From: Clostridia bacterium
GTDB lineage: Bacteria; Bacillota; Clostridia; Christensenellales; Aristaeellaceae
NCBI GenBank assembly: GCA_017430225.1
Contig: JAFRNK010000108.1
Coordinates: 1-50,020, forward strand
Reading direction: 5' to 3'
DNA: 50,020 bases
Shown here: positions 25,321-34,305 of the stretch, piece after piece
How positions within the stretch are numbered: position 1 is the first letter of the stretch
How the letters are laid out: each line of letters begins with the position of its first letter
Position numbers and translations under genes: made by a program
Notes under the pieces: model-generated
The model's database searches: none
Told to the model about the DNA's origin: nothing
Seen by the model: only the letters and a program-made list of their open reading frames with translations

Positions 25321-26620
25321 TGACATCCTCAAGGAGCGCAAGCCCCGCTGCGCGTTCTGCGGCAAAAGCCAGGACCAGGTGCGCAGGCTCGTGGTCGGAC
25401 CGAACGTGTATATCTGCGACCAGTGCATCGAGCTGTGCCGTGAGATCATTTCCGACGACCTCGACCTCGGTCTGAACAACGACAACAGCTACATCCCCAC
25501 GCCCACCGAGATGAAAGGCGTGCTGGACGATTACGTGATCGGCCAGGACAAGGCCAAGCGCGCCTTGTGCGTGGCCGTATACAACCACTACAAGCGCATC
25601 AACGCGCCTCAGGGCCGCAGCGACGTGGAACTGCAGAAGTCTAACGTGCTGATTGTCGGCCCCACTGGCTGCGGCAAGACCTACCTTGCGCAGTCGCTGG
25701 CCCGCATCCTGAACGTGCCCTTCGCCATCGCGGACGCGACCACCCTGACTGAAGCCGGCTATGTCGGCGAGGACGTGGAGAACATCCTGCTCCGCCTGAT
25801 CCAGGCCGCCAACGGCGACGTCAAAGCCGCTCAGCGCGGTATCGTCTACATCGACGAGATCGACAAGATCGCCAAGAAGAGCGAGAACATGTCCATCACC
25901 CGCGACGTGAGCGGCGAAGGCGTACAGCAGGCGCTGCTCAAGATCCTGGAAGGCACCGTCGCCAGCGTGCCCCCGCAGGGCGGCCGCAAGCACCCCCAGC
26001 AGGAGTTCATCAAGATCGACACGACCAACATCCTCTTTATCTGCGGCGGCGCGTTCGACGGCCTGGCGCAGATCATCGAGCGCCGCGTCGGCAAGAAGAC
26101 CATCGGCTTCGGTGCGAAGGTCGAAGGCGACAAGAATGTCCATCTGGGCCAGGTACTGTCCGAGATGCAGCCTGAAGACCTCCTGAAGTTCGGCCTGATT
26201 CCCGAGTTCGTCGGCCGTCTGCCCGTCACTGTGGCCTGCGAGCCGCTGGACGAGACGGCCCTGATCGACATCCTGGTGAAGCCGCGCAACGCACTGGTCA
26301 AGCAGTACCAGCGGCTGCTGAGCCTGGACGGCATCAAACTCAACTTCGACGACGAGGCCCTTTCGGCCATCGCGAAGAAAGCGCTCCTGCGCCGCTCCGG
26401 CGCGCGCGGTCTGCGCTCCATCATCGAGGACGCGATGCTGGACATCATGTTCTCCCTGCCGTCCCGCAAGGACGTCGAGGCCTGCACGATCACCAAAGAC
26501 GTGATCGAGAACCATGCGGAGCCGACCCTGACCCTGAAGAAAACCAAGTCCAAGGACCTGCCCGCGCCTGAAGCGCCGCTCCTGGACGGAACCGCCCAGT
26601 CGGCGCCGGAAACAGCGTGA
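25313..26620 (+). CDS. clpX: ATP-dependent Clp protease ATP-binding subunit ClpX
   Basis: 435 residues. The N-terminal C4 zinc domain has Cys13, Cys16, Cys35 and Cys38. The AAA+ module has Walker A GPTGCGKT (116-123), Walker [11 protein letters not shown] (about 179-188), the RKH-type pore loop in GGRKHPQ and an IGF loop (KKTIGFGA) that docks onto ClpP. It unfolds tagged substrates and feeds them to ClpP. Overlap with clpP indicates coupling, and an intrinsic terminator follows. Confidence 0.98.
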   Translation: MANDILKERKPRCAFCGKSQDQVRRLVVGPNVYICDQCIELCREIISDDLDLGLNNDNSYIPTPTEMKGVLDDYVIGQDKAKRALCVAVYNHYKRINAPQGRSDVELQKSNVLIVGPTGCGKTYLAQSLARILNVPFAIADATTLTEAGYVGEDVENILLRLIQAANGDVKAAQRGIVYIDEIDKIAKKSENMSITRDVSGEGVQQALLKILEGTVASVPPQGGRKHPQQEFIKIDTTNILFICGGAFDGLAQIIERRVGKKTIGFGAKVEGDKNVHLGQVLSEMQPEDLLKFGLIPEFVGRLPVTVACEPLDETALIDILVKPRNALVKQYQRLLSLDGIKLNFDDEALSAIAKKALLRRSGARGLRSIIEDAMLDIMFSLPSRKDVEACTITKDVIENHAEPTLTLKKTKSKDLPAPEAPLLDGTAQSAPETA

Positions 26621-26643
26621 GATCAGGGCATACGCATAAGGAC

Positions 26644-26688
26644 AAGGCATAAGGTACAGTATGATTTACTGAACTTATGCCTTTTTTG
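26644..26688 (+). terminator. Terminator of tig-clpP-clpX
   Basis: Stem AAGGCATAAG (26644-26653) / CTTATGCCTT (26674-26683) with a 20-base loop that can itself pair (ACAGTA / TACTGA), followed by a run of T. Confidence 0.8.
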
Positions 26689-26758
26689 TTATCTTTTTAC
26701 ATGGGCTGCGGATGAATTGTTCAAAAACTGTCGGTCGCGAAAAAGGCCGATGCTTCTA

Positions 26759-26787
26759 TTGCATATTCTATTCATTTTGTGTATAAT
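26759..26787 (+). promoter_or_regulatory. Promoter of the lspA operon
   Basis: TTGCAT at 26759-26764, 17-base spacer, TATAAT at 26782-26787. The sequence GTGTATAATATGC around the -10 box is identical to that of the greA promoter. Confidence 0.8.
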
Positions 26788-26817
26788 ATGCAGAAATCAA
26801 CCGAAAGGAGAAACGGG

Positions 26818-27261
26818 ATGCGCAGGGGAACGGAAATCGGGCTGTTTGCGGGACTGACAGTGCTTGACCAGCTGGTCAAGCAGCTGACAGTACATCGCAC
26901 AACCCTGCTGATTCCCGGCGTTATCCGCCTTCAATATACCGAAAACCGGGGCTTCGCCCTGGGGCTGTTTGACGGTGCCGGCACCGCCGCGCTGGTGATT
27001 TCGCTGGTCGTGTTCATCGGGGTCATCGTCTGCCTGTTCCGCGTGCCGCGGGCCTCTGCCCTGCGGATTCCCCTGATCGTCATTTGCGCAGGTGCGCTCG
27101 GCAACCTGATCGACCGGGCCTTCCTGGGCTATGTGCGGGACATGTTCGAACTCCTGTTCGTGCGTTTTTACGTGTTCAACCTGGCGGACGCATACGTGAC
27201 GCTCGGCGCGCTCGCCTGCGCGGTCCTGCTGCTCAGGCAGGACGGAAAGGAGCAGGCATGA
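26818..27261 (+). CDS. lspA: Lipoprotein signal peptidase (signal peptidase II)
   Basis: 147 residues from ATG 26818, preceded by AAAGGAGA; the longer frame to 26779 starts within the promoter. There are four membrane helices. Conserved blocks are TENRGFALG (about 41-49), GALGNLIDRA with catalytic Asp99, and VFNLADAYVT with catalytic Asp124. It removes signal peptides from prolipoproteins after lipidation. Its stop overlaps the rluD-like start as ATGA. Confidence 0.96.
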   Translation: MRRGTEIGLFAGLTVLDQLVKQLTVHRTTLLIPGVIRLQYTENRGFALGLFDGAGTAALVISLVVFIGVIVCLFRVPRASALRIPLIVICAGALGNLIDRAFLGYVRDMFELLFVRFYVFNLADAYVTLGALACAVLLLRQDGKEQA

Positions 27262-28133
27262 ACGGAGAGATCCTTCAGGCCGTCTGTGCGCAGGACGGCG
27301 AGCGCCTGGACGTATGCGCTTCCCGGGTCTGTACCTCCCGCGCACAGGCCGCCCGCCTGATCAAGGAAGGCCGCGTCACCGTCAACGGCCGGATTCAAAG
27401 CAAAGCCGGCTTCGAGCTGAAGGCCGGCGATGCTGTCGAAGTCGACCTGCCGCCTGTCCGGGAGACGGAACTCGTCGCGCAGGACATCCCGATCGAGATC
27501 CTGTACGAGGACGAATACCTGGCTGTAGTCAACAAACCCGCGGGACTGGTAGTGCATCCCGGCGCGGGTAACCCGGACGGCACCCTGGTAAACGCCCTGA
27601 TGGCGAAGCTGAACAGCCTGTCCGGCATCGGCGGCGAACTGCGGCCCGGCATCGTGCACCGGCTGGACAAGGATACCAGCGGGCTCATCCTGATCGCCAA
27701 GGACGACGAGACGCACCAGGCGCTTTCAACGCAGCTGGCCGACCGCGAGATGGAAAAGCACTACCACGCGGTGGTGGAAGGAAAGTTCAAAGACCTGTCC
27801 GGCCGCATCGAGGCCCCGATCGGGCGCAGCGCGAAAGACCGCAAGAAAATGGCCATCCGCCCGGACGGGCGTTATGCCCTGACAGAGTGGAAAGTGCTGA
27901 AACCGGATTTCCGGCACGGTACGCTGCTGGACGTACACATCCTGACCGGGCGCACGCACCAGATCCGCGTTCATATGGCGTCGATCGGGCATCCCGTCAT
28001 GGGCGACCCGATCTACGGGCATCCAAACAACGCGCCGCGGCTGATGCTGCACGCCTATTCCCTGCAATTTACCCACCCGCGGACGATGGAGCGGCTGACC
28101 ATGACCGCTCCCTGCCCCTTTGAGGAGGACTGA
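27258..28133 (+). CDS. RluA-family pseudouridine synthase (RluD-like)
   Basis: 291 residues from ATG 27258; the longer frame to 27084 runs inside lspA and is rejected. An N-terminal S4 RNA-binding domain (about 15-75, SRAQAARLIKEGRVTVNG) is followed by the catalytic domain with GIVHRLDKDTSG and catalytic Asp137, plus LTGRTHQIRVHM near the end. It converts uridine to pseudouridine in ribosomal RNA. The position after lspA with ATGA coupling is the standard RluD/YlyB context of Bacillota. Confidence 0.94.
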   Translation: MNGEILQAVCAQDGERLDVCASRVCTSRAQAARLIKEGRVTVNGRIQSKAGFELKAGDAVEVDLPPVRETELVAQDIPIEILYEDEYLAVVNKPAGLVVHPGAGNPDGTLVNALMAKLNSLSGIGGELRPGIVHRLDKDTSGLILIAKDDETHQALSTQLADREMEKHYHAVVEGKFKDLSGRIEAPIGRSAKDRKKMAIRPDGRYALTEWKVLKPDFRHGTLLDVHILTGRTHQIRVHMASIGHPVMGDPIYGHPNNAPRLMLHAYSLQFTHPRTMERLTMTAPCPFEED

Positions 28134-28134
28134 C

Positions 28135-29472
28135 ATGGACCTGCTGATGCGCGATACGATCGCTGCCTGCGCGACTGCGCCCGGCGCGGCAGGCATTGCC
28201 GTGATCAGGATCAGCGGGCCGCTGGCGGAACCGATCCTGAATAAAGTATTCACCCCGCGCGCCTCTGCAGCGCGCCTTGAGCACGGGCGGCTCTATCTGG
28301 GCACGCTGCATGCCGCCGGGCAGGAGATCGACGAGTGCATGGCTGTCGTCATGCGCGCGCCGAAAAGCTATACGCGCCAGGACGTGGCGGAGCTGCAGTT
28401 GCACGGCAGCGCATACAGCGTGAACGCCTGCCTGAACGCGCTGTTCGCCGCCGGGGCACGGCCCGCGGAACCGGGTGAATTCACCCTGCGCGCCTACCTG
28501 AACGGCCGCATCGATCTGAGCCAAGCAGAATCCGTCATGGCGCTGATCCAGGCCAACAACGAACGCGCCGGACAGAGCGCCTTGCGCCAGCTGAACGGCG
28601 GCGCGAGCCGTTTCGTGGGCGAAGCGCAGGCCGATCTGCTTTCGATCCTGGCGCAGGTGGAAGCGGCGATCGACTACCCGGAAGAAGTGGACGACGCTGT
28701 GGAAGACGCCGAACTGGCAGCACGGTGCCGAGCGCTGGCCGACCGGCTGAACGCTGCGGCGCAGGAACGCGCCGCGCGTCTGGTGCGCGACGGGCTGCAC
28801 GTTGCCCTGCTGGGCCCGCCAAACGCGGGAAAATCGACACTGCTGAACGCGCTGCTCGGCGAAGACAAGGCCATCGTGACCGACATTCCTGGCACGACGC
28901 GCGACGTGCTCAGCGGCACTTTTACCCTGGACGGATACAGCGTCACCCTTTACGATACTGCCGGGATCCACGAGACTGCCGACCAGATCGAACGCCTCGG
29001 TATCGACCGGACCTACCGGGCCGCCGCGCAGGCGGACGCGGTATGGTGGCTGCAGGACGCGGCCCAGCCCGATCAGGAACCGCTGCCTACCGTCCTGACC
29101 GGTTCCGGACTGCCGATTCTGAAGGTCTATACCAAATCGGACCGCCTGCAGCCAGATAATCCGCGCCCTGAGGACGGCATCCTGGTCAGCGCTGTGAGCG
29201 GCGACGGGCTGGATGAGCTCAAAGCGGCCCTGAAGCGAATGTTCGACCAGCTGCCGGATACGCCGCTCACACAGCAGCGCCACATCCTCGCGGCGCAGGA
29301 AGCAGCGGCTTCCCTCAACGAAGCGGCAGACGCGCTTGACGCCCATCTGTCACAGGAATTCGCCGCGGTGCACCTGCACGCGGCGCTGGATACCCTCGGG
29401 CAGATCACCGGCGAGCAGACGGACGAACGGCTGCTCGATGAGATATTTTCAAACTTCTGCGTCGGAAAGTAG
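28135..29472 (+). CDS. mnmE: tRNA modification GTPase MnmE
   Basis: 445 residues from ATG 28135 with GAGGAGG upstream; a TTG at 28120 is out of place. The N-terminal folate-binding domain begins DTIAACATAPGAAGIAVIRISG in pattern. A G domain is inserted: G1 GPPNAGKST (about 226-234), G2 GTTRD and G3 DTAGIHET. The G4 motif reads TKSD instead of NKxD. The C-terminus is FCVGK, with the catalytic-type cysteine of the CxGK end. With MnmG it makes 5-carboxymethylaminomethyluridine at the tRNA wobble position. argR follows 11 bases later. Confidence 0.95.
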   Translation: MDLLMRDTIAACATAPGAAGIAVIRISGPLAEPILNKVFTPRASAARLEHGRLYLGTLHAAGQEIDECMAVVMRAPKSYTRQDVAELQLHGSAYSVNACLNALFAAGARPAEPGEFTLRAYLNGRIDLSQAESVMALIQANNERAGQSALRQLNGGASRFVGEAQADLLSILAQVEAAIDYPEEVDDAVEDAELAARCRALADRLNAAAQERAARLVRDGLHVALLGPPNAGKSTLLNALLGEDKAIVTDIPGTTRDVLSGTFTLDGYSVTLYDTAGIHETADQIERLGIDRTYRAAAQADAVWWLQDAAQPDQEPLPTVLTGSGLPILKVYTKSDRLQPDNPRPEDGILVSAVSGDGLDELKAALKRMFDQLPDTPLTQQRHILAAQEAAASLNEAADALDAHLSQEFAAVHLHAALDTLGQITGEQTDERLLDEIFSNFCVGK

Positions 29473-29483
29473 GTGCCATCATC

Positions 29484-29951
29484 ATGAAAAACGAACGCCA
29501 CAGCGCTATCCTGAACTTGATCAGCCAGAGGCGGATCTCGACCCAGGACGAACTGGTCGAAGCGCTCAGGGAAAGCGGCTATCCCGTCACCCAGGCCACC
29601 ATTTCCCGCGACATCCGCGATCTGGGCCTGAGCAAGGAACTGGACGAACAGGGAGTCGCGCGGTACATCACCGCCGGCAGGTTCAAAGCCTCCGCGGCGG
29701 GCAGCGAACGCGAGCGCTTCGCACAGATGTTTGTGAGCTCCGTCCTCGGCATCCAGTACGCGAACAATATGATCGTCATCCATACGCTGTCCGGCGCCGC
29801 CAACGCCGCCGCAGAAGCTGTCGACGGCCTGCACTGGCCCGAGATCCTGGGTACGATTTCGGGCGACAACACGATCTTCGCGGTCGTACGTACCAACGAT
29901 GAGACGCCGATGGTCGCGCAGCGGCTGCAGCAGCTGCGCCGGAGAGACTGA
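29484..29951 (+). CDS. argR: Arginine repressor ArgR
   Basis: 155 residues. The winged helix N-terminal domain carries SQRRISTQDELVEAL and the recognition segment TQATISRDIRDL. The C-terminal oligomerisation and arginine-binding domain has NAAAEAVD and GTISGDNTIFAV, where the GDNT-type motif contacts arginine. It controls arginine biosynthesis and catabolism genes. Its place before recN is typical of Clostridia and Bacillus. Confidence 0.95.
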   Translation: MKNERHSAILNLISQRRISTQDELVEALRESGYPVTQATISRDIRDLGLSKELDEQGVARYITAGRFKASAAGSERERFAQMFVSSVLGIQYANNMIVIHTLSGAANAAAEAVDGLHWPEILGTISGDNTIFAVVRTNDETPMVAQRLQQLRRRD

Positions 29952-29954
29952 GCC

Positions 29955-31655
29955 ATGCTGACAGAACTGCTGGTGCGCAATATCGCGCTGATCGACGAAG
30001 TGCATATCGAATTCGGCGCCGGACTTCACGCGCTGACCGGCGAAACAGGCGCCGGGAAATCCATCGTGATCGACGCGATCACGCTGCTGCTGGGCGGCCG
30101 CGCATCAAAGGAGCTAATCCGCCACGGTACGGACAGGGCTTATGTGGAGGGTTCCTTTACCCTCGCGGACGCGCCGAACGCGCTGGCGTTTCTGAACGCC
30201 AACGGCTTTGAAAATCCCGAAGACCAGATCGTCCTGGCGCGGGAGATCACCGTTTCCGGACGCTCCGTCTGCCGCGTGGACGGCGTCATGGTGCCGCTCA
30301 ACCAGTTCAAGCAGCTCTCCGCTTGCCTGATGGACATCCACGGCCAGCACGAACACCAGTCGCTGATGGACGAACGGCAGCACCTTCGCTGGCTGGACGC
30401 TTTCGGCAATCCAGCGCATCTGGAGCTGGTCGATCAGGTGAAAGCGGCTTACGAACGTTGGCATGGCGCGAAGCTGCGCCTCGAACGCCTGAAAAAGACG
30501 CTGGTCGAGCAAAGCGAACGCGCGGATATCCTCGAATATCAGAAAAAAGAGCTTGAGAGCGCGAACCTCCGCCCCGGCGAAGAGGACGAGCTGACGCAGG
30601 AGCGGGACCTGTACCGAAACGCTGAAAAGATCGAATCCAACCTTCGGGGTGCCTATCAGGAACTGTACGACAACGGCCGCGCCTCTTCCGCGGTGGACGG
30701 CCTCCGCCAAGCCATGTCCCACCTGAGCAAGCTGAGCGGCCTGGACCACAGCTTCGACCAGGCGCTGGACCGCCTGACAAACTTATACTATGAAGCCGAA
30801 GACCTCGGCATCGTCCTGCGCGACAGGCTCGACGCTCTGAACTTTGACGAAGACCGCATGGACGAGATATCCCGCAGGCTGGACCAGCTGCACCGGCTGA
30901 GCCGCAAATACGGTGCGAGCAGCGAGGACATGCTCAAAAAGCTGGACGAGATCAACGGCAACCTGCGGCTGTTGGCCAACGCGCAGGACGATACGGATCA
31001 GCTCGAAAAAGAAGTAAAACGCGCGCACGAGGCCTATCTGGCTGTCGCGTCACGCTTGAGCGAGGCCCGGCAGGCGTTAGCCCGCGGTTTCGAACAGAAA
31101 ATGGAGCGCCAGCTGCACGAACTGAACATGAAGGGTACGCGCTTCCGCGTCAGCCTGACGCCGGGCGAAGAAACAGCGGCCGGGCTGGAGCGCTGCGCCT
31201 TCCTGATCGCCCCGAACCTGGGCGAGCAGTACCAGGCCCTGGCCCAGACCGCGTCCGGCGGCGAGCTATCCCGCATCATGCTGGCCATCAAGGCGCTGGC
31301 CGGCGAGAAGTCCCTGATCCCCTCGATGGTGTTCGACGAGATCGACACCGGCATCAGCGGCCGCACCGCCCAGGTCGTGGCCGAGAAGATGGCGGACATC
31401 GCCCGCTACCGCCAGGTGCTGTGCGTGACCCACCTGCCGCAGATCGCCGCCATGGCCGACCGCCAGTACCTGATCGAAAAGAGTTTCAACGGCGAGCGCA
31501 CCGTCACGAACGTGAGCGTCCTGGACGCCCAGGGCCGCGTGGAGGAACTCAGCCGCATGCTGAGCGGCGCCGAAGGCCAGACGAAGAGCGCTGTGGAACA
31601 CGCGAAAGCCCTGATCAGCGAGGCAGAAGCATACAAAAGCAAGAACCACGAATAG
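29955..31655 (+). CDS. recN: DNA repair protein RecN
   Basis: 566 residues, full length. Walker A GETGAGKS at about 29-36 is in the N-terminal lobe. A long coiled coil spans about 150-390. The ABC-type signature TASGGELSRIMLA and Walker B MVFDEIDTGISG are in the C-terminal lobe. This SMC-like ATPase acts early in double-strand break repair. The start follows the argR stop by 3 bases with GGAGAG overlapping it. The stop is TAG. Confidence 0.97.
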   Translation: MLTELLVRNIALIDEVHIEFGAGLHALTGETGAGKSIVIDAITLLLGGRASKELIRHGTDRAYVEGSFTLADAPNALAFLNANGFENPEDQIVLAREITVSGRSVCRVDGVMVPLNQFKQLSACLMDIHGQHEHQSLMDERQHLRWLDAFGNPAHLELVDQVKAAYERWHGAKLRLERLKKTLVEQSERADILEYQKKELESANLRPGEEDELTQERDLYRNAEKIESNLRGAYQELYDNGRASSAVDGLRQAMSHLSKLSGLDHSFDQALDRLTNLYYEAEDLGIVLRDRLDALNFDEDRMDEISRRLDQLHRLSRKYGASSEDMLKKLDEINGNLRLLANAQDDTDQLEKEVKRAHEAYLAVASRLSEARQALARGFEQKMERQLHELNMKGTRFRVSLTPGEETAAGLERCAFLIAPNLGEQYQALAQTASGGELSRIMLAIKALAGEKSLIPSMVFDEIDTGISGRTAQVVAEKMADIARYRQVLCVTHLPQIAAMADRQYLIEKSFNGERTVTNVSVLDAQGRVEELSRMLSGAEGQTKSAVEHAKALISEAEAYKSKNHE

Positions 31656-31730
31656 CTGAGCCGTTAAGTCCCCATTGCTTCACGCATCTGTTTATCCTTT
31701 TGCATTATACCTTGCTTTCTGAACTTACGC

Positions 31731-31759
31731 TTGCGAAAAGGCGCGATTTGGATTATAAT
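31731..31759 (+). promoter_or_regulatory. Promoter of the cytidylate-kinase-like gene
   Basis: TTGCGA at 31731-31736, 17-base spacer, TATAAT at 31754-31759, with the start codon about 55 bases further on. Confidence 0.65.
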
Positions 31760-31814
31760 GGCCCTGATAGGAAGGATTATACATTCTGTAGTTTTATTGT
31801 CAGGAGGTCAGCAT

Positions 31815-32423
31815 ATGAGCAAACGCATCATCACCATCAGCCGTGAATTCGGCGCGGGCGGACACACCCTGGGCAAGAAGGTGGCGGAGCGCCTTGGCAT
31901 CCCCTTCTACGATCAGGAGATTATCGACCGCGCAGTCGCCGACACGGGCTTTTCGCCTGATTTCGTCCGCGAAGCCGGTGAGTACGCGTCCACGACGCAC
32001 AGCTTCCTGTTCAACCTCATCCTTTCCCACAGCGTTTCGACCGTTTCGGGCGGCGAGCTTTCCAACTATGACAAGATCTACATCGCCCAGGCGAGGACCA
32101 TCCAGGAGCTCGCGGAAAAATCCCCCTGCCTGATCGTGGGCCGCTGCGCGGATTACATCCTACGCGAGCGCGACGACTGCCTGAACGTGTTCGTGCACGC
32201 CTCCGACGAATACCGCAAGCAGCGCATCCTCGAGCAATACGGGGAGATTGAGGGCAAGACCGTCACTGAGCGCCTTGAAGAAAAAGACAAGAAGCGCATG
32301 CTCTATTACAAACACTATACCGACCGCGACTGGGGCGACGTCAAGAACTACCACCTGGCCATCAACACAGCCGTCATCCCGGTGGATATGGCGGTCGAAT
32401 GGATCGTCAATGCCGTCCGTTAA
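31815..32423 (+). CDS. Cytidylate kinase-like family protein
   Basis: 202 residues from ATG 31815 behind AGGAGGT; the longer frame to 31731 begins at the -35 box. The N-terminus ITISREFGAGGHTLGKK is the P-loop of the Cytidylate_kin2 family, which lacks the classical GKST form. IGRCADYIL-type and DWGDVKNYHLAINT segments are characteristic too. Members are presumed nucleoside-monophosphate kinases, but substrates are untested. It overlaps the next gene by 14 bases. Confidence 0.88.
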   Translation: MSKRIITISREFGAGGHTLGKKVAERLGIPFYDQEIIDRAVADTGFSPDFVREAGEYASTTHSFLFNLILSHSVSTVSGGELSNYDKIYIAQARTIQELAEKSPCLIVGRCADYILRERDDCLNVFVHASDEYRKQRILEQYGEIEGKTVTERLEEKDKKRMLYYKHYTDRDWGDVKNYHLAINTAVIPVDMAVEWIVNAVR

Positions 32424-33642
32424 GCGCTTTTTCAGAGACAGCCTGCCAAACCTCTGTGCGGCAGGCTGTTTTCTGCTGGTTTTAGCCGTCGTGGCCGCCA
32501 TGACGGGACGCTGGGCATGGGACGTGAATGGGTATCACAGCTACGCGCTGCAGGCAGACGCCTGGCTGCACGGGCGGCTCGACCTCGGGCAGGATTACCC
32601 CTGGCTGGAGCTGGCCATCTATCAGGGCCGGTACTATGTCAGCTTTCCCCCATTCCCTTCGTACGTCCTGCTGCCCTTCTCCCTGTTCTTCGGCACCGCG
32701 ACGCCTGACGGGCTGATCAGCCTCTGTTTCAGCCTCGCCGGGATCTGGATGTGCGTAAATCTCGCCATCAAAGCGGGGCAGTCCCCTGTACATGCCGTGC
32801 TGCTGACCCTGTGCCTGTATCTGGGCACGGGCTACCTCTTCCTCGCGCTGACGCCCGCAGTCTGGTTCTTCGCGCAGACGCTGTGCTTCAACCTGTGCGT
32901 CATGGCCTTGTACTTTGCCCGGACTGCGCGCGGCGGATGGAGCCTGACCTGCTGGGCCTGCGCTGTCGGCTGCCGGCCGATGGTGCTGATATACCTGCCT
33001 GTGCTCATCATCGTGCTTTGGCGCGCGTATAATGAGCAGCACCCTCGTGACAGCCTGCTGAGCGCCGTGCGCAAGCACCTGTATTGGGCCGCCGGCCCGC
33101 TCATCCTCGGCATCAGTTACATGGTGCTCAATTACCTGAGATTTGGGAACATTTTTGAATTCGGGCACAATTACCTGCCGGAATTTCAGCGCGTTTCGAC
33201 CGGCCAGTTCGATCTGTCCTATTTCACAGTCAACTTCCCGCTCCTGTTCCGGCTGCCGGCCTGGGACTCGGAAACCGGGTGCCTCATCATCTCCCCTTTC
33301 GATACCTATCTGTTCGCGCTGATCAATCCGCTGAGCGTCATCGCGGCCGCTGTCTGCCTGATCAGATCCCTGCGCGCGGAAGGCAGGCGGGATCGCCTGT
33401 TCATCGCTCTCATCTTCGGGATCAGCCTCGTTTACATCTTCATACTCTGCTGCCATCGCACATTGGGCGGCTGGCAGTTCGGGAACAGATACCTGAAGGA
33501 CGTCATGCCCTTCGTCTTCTATGCCCTGTGCCTGTGCGCGCCGGATACGCGCCGCTTCCGTTCACTGACGGGTATCGTCCTGGCGTTCAGCGCCACGTTG
33601 CATATCGTCTGTACGGTCATCACCTGGAATTACTGGTGGTGA
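32410..33642 (+). CDS. Polytopic membrane protein, GT-C glycosyltransferase-like
   Basis: 410 residues from ATG 32410, inside the end of the upstream gene; earlier frames are shadows of that gene. About ten hydrophobic helices are seen. The first extracytoplasmic loop has WDVNGYHSYALQADAWLHG followed by QDYPWLELAIYQGRYYVSFPP-type sequence, resembling the acidic first loop of GT-C glycosyltransferases and related polyprenol-sugar dependent enzymes. No clear catalytic proof; it could be an O-antigen or arabinosyl-type enzyme. The ribosome site is weak, so translation probably depends on coupling. Confidence 0.7.
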   Translation: MPSVKRFFRDSLPNLCAAGCFLLVLAVVAAMTGRWAWDVNGYHSYALQADAWLHGRLDLGQDYPWLELAIYQGRYYVSFPPFPSYVLLPFSLFFGTATPDGLISLCFSLAGIWMCVNLAIKAGQSPVHAVLLTLCLYLGTGYLFLALTPAVWFFAQTLCFNLCVMALYFARTARGGWSLTCWACAVGCRPMVLIYLPVLIIVLWRAYNEQHPRDSLLSAVRKHLYWAAGPLILGISYMVLNYLRFGNIFEFGHNYLPEFQRVSTGQFDLSYFTVNFPLLFRLPAWDSETGCLIISPFDTYLFALINPLSVIAAAVCLIRSLRAEGRRDRLFIALIFGISLVYIFILCCHRTLGGWQFGNRYLKDVMPFVFYALCLCAPDTRRFRSLTGIVLAFSATLHIVCTVITWNYWW

Positions 33643-33651
33643 ATAAATCAC

Positions 33652-33680
33652 TTGCATTCCAGCGCTTTTATGTGTATAAT
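33652..33680 (+). promoter_or_regulatory. Promoter of greA-lysS
   Basis: TTGCAT at 33652-33657, 17-base spacer, TATAAT at 33675-33680. The -35 hexamer, spacer end and bases after the -10 box match the lspA promoter. Confidence 0.8.
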
Positions 33681-33695
33681 ATGCGCTGTGCCGAC

Positions 33696-33718
33696 AAGCC
33701 GGGCCAATCGCCCGGCTT
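33696..33718 (+). promoter_or_regulatory. Hairpin in the greA leader
   Basis: 9-bp perfect stem AAGCCGGGC / GCCCGGCTT with a 5-base loop, about 10-30 bases into the predicted transcript and 55 bases before the greA start. There is no long T-run after it, so it is not a clear terminator. It could be an mRNA 5'-end stabiliser or a pause hairpin. Confidence 0.55.
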
Positions 33719-33772
33719 ATGTGTATGGAAATGCCACTCACGTTAGTGTCATGATAAGAGAGGAGTAGAACA

Positions 33773-34297
33773 ATGAGCGAAGCAATCGAACAGGGCAAGC
33801 GTGTCGTCGTCTCCCCCGAAGGGATGGAAAAACTGAAGGAACAGCTGCATTATCTGGAAAACGTCCGCCGTCCCCAGGTGGCCGAGCAGATCAGCATCGC
33901 GCGCGGCTACGGTGACCTGAGTGAAAACGCGGAATATGACGCCGCGAAGAACGAGCAGTCCAAGCTCGAAGCCGAAATCCAGGAACTGACCATGACCATC
34001 GCGACCGCCATCGTCATGGACGAAGACAATATCACCACCGACAGTGTCAACATCGGGACCACCGTAACCGTGTCCTGCGTGGACTCCAGCGATGCCGACC
34101 TGTACGAAGTCGGTGAGGAAATCTCCTACACCATCGTCGGCGCCCGTGAGAGTGATCCGGCGAAGGGTCTGATCTCCAACGACTCCGCCATCGGCTCCAC
34201 GCTGCTGGGGAAGGCGATCGGCGATACCGTCAAAGTAAGCCTGCCGGAAGACCAGTATGTCACGTTTAAACTGAGCAGCATCGAAGCGAGAAAGTAA
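33773..34297 (+). CDS. greA: Transcription elongation factor GreA
   Basis: 174 residues. The N-terminal coiled coil carries the acidic tip GDLSENAEYD at 47-56, which reaches into the RNA polymerase secondary channel and stimulates transcript cleavage. The C-terminal FKBP-like domain has NDSAIGSTLLGKAIGDTVKV in pattern. There are about ten extra N-terminal residues compared with short GreA proteins. AGAGGAG precedes ATG. lysS starts 8 bases downstream, a common Bacillota pair. Confidence 0.96.
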   Translation: MSEAIEQGKRVVVSPEGMEKLKEQLHYLENVRRPQVAEQISIARGYGDLSENAEYDAAKNEQSKLEAEIQELTMTIATAIVMDEDNITTDSVNIGTTVTVSCVDSSDADLYEVGEEISYTIVGARESDPAKGLISNDSAIGSTLLGKAIGDTVKVSLPEDQYVTFKLSSIEARK

Positions 34298-34305
34298 GGT
34301 ACCCT

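Noticed and set aside
23281-25485. 734-codon minus-strand frame opposite tig and clpP
   Set aside because: A long antisense shadow caused by high GC and strong codon bias; the plus strand encodes clear trigger factor and ClpP.
25271-26650. 459-codon minus-strand frame opposite clpX
   Set aside because: Shadow of clpX, which is unmistakable on the plus strand.
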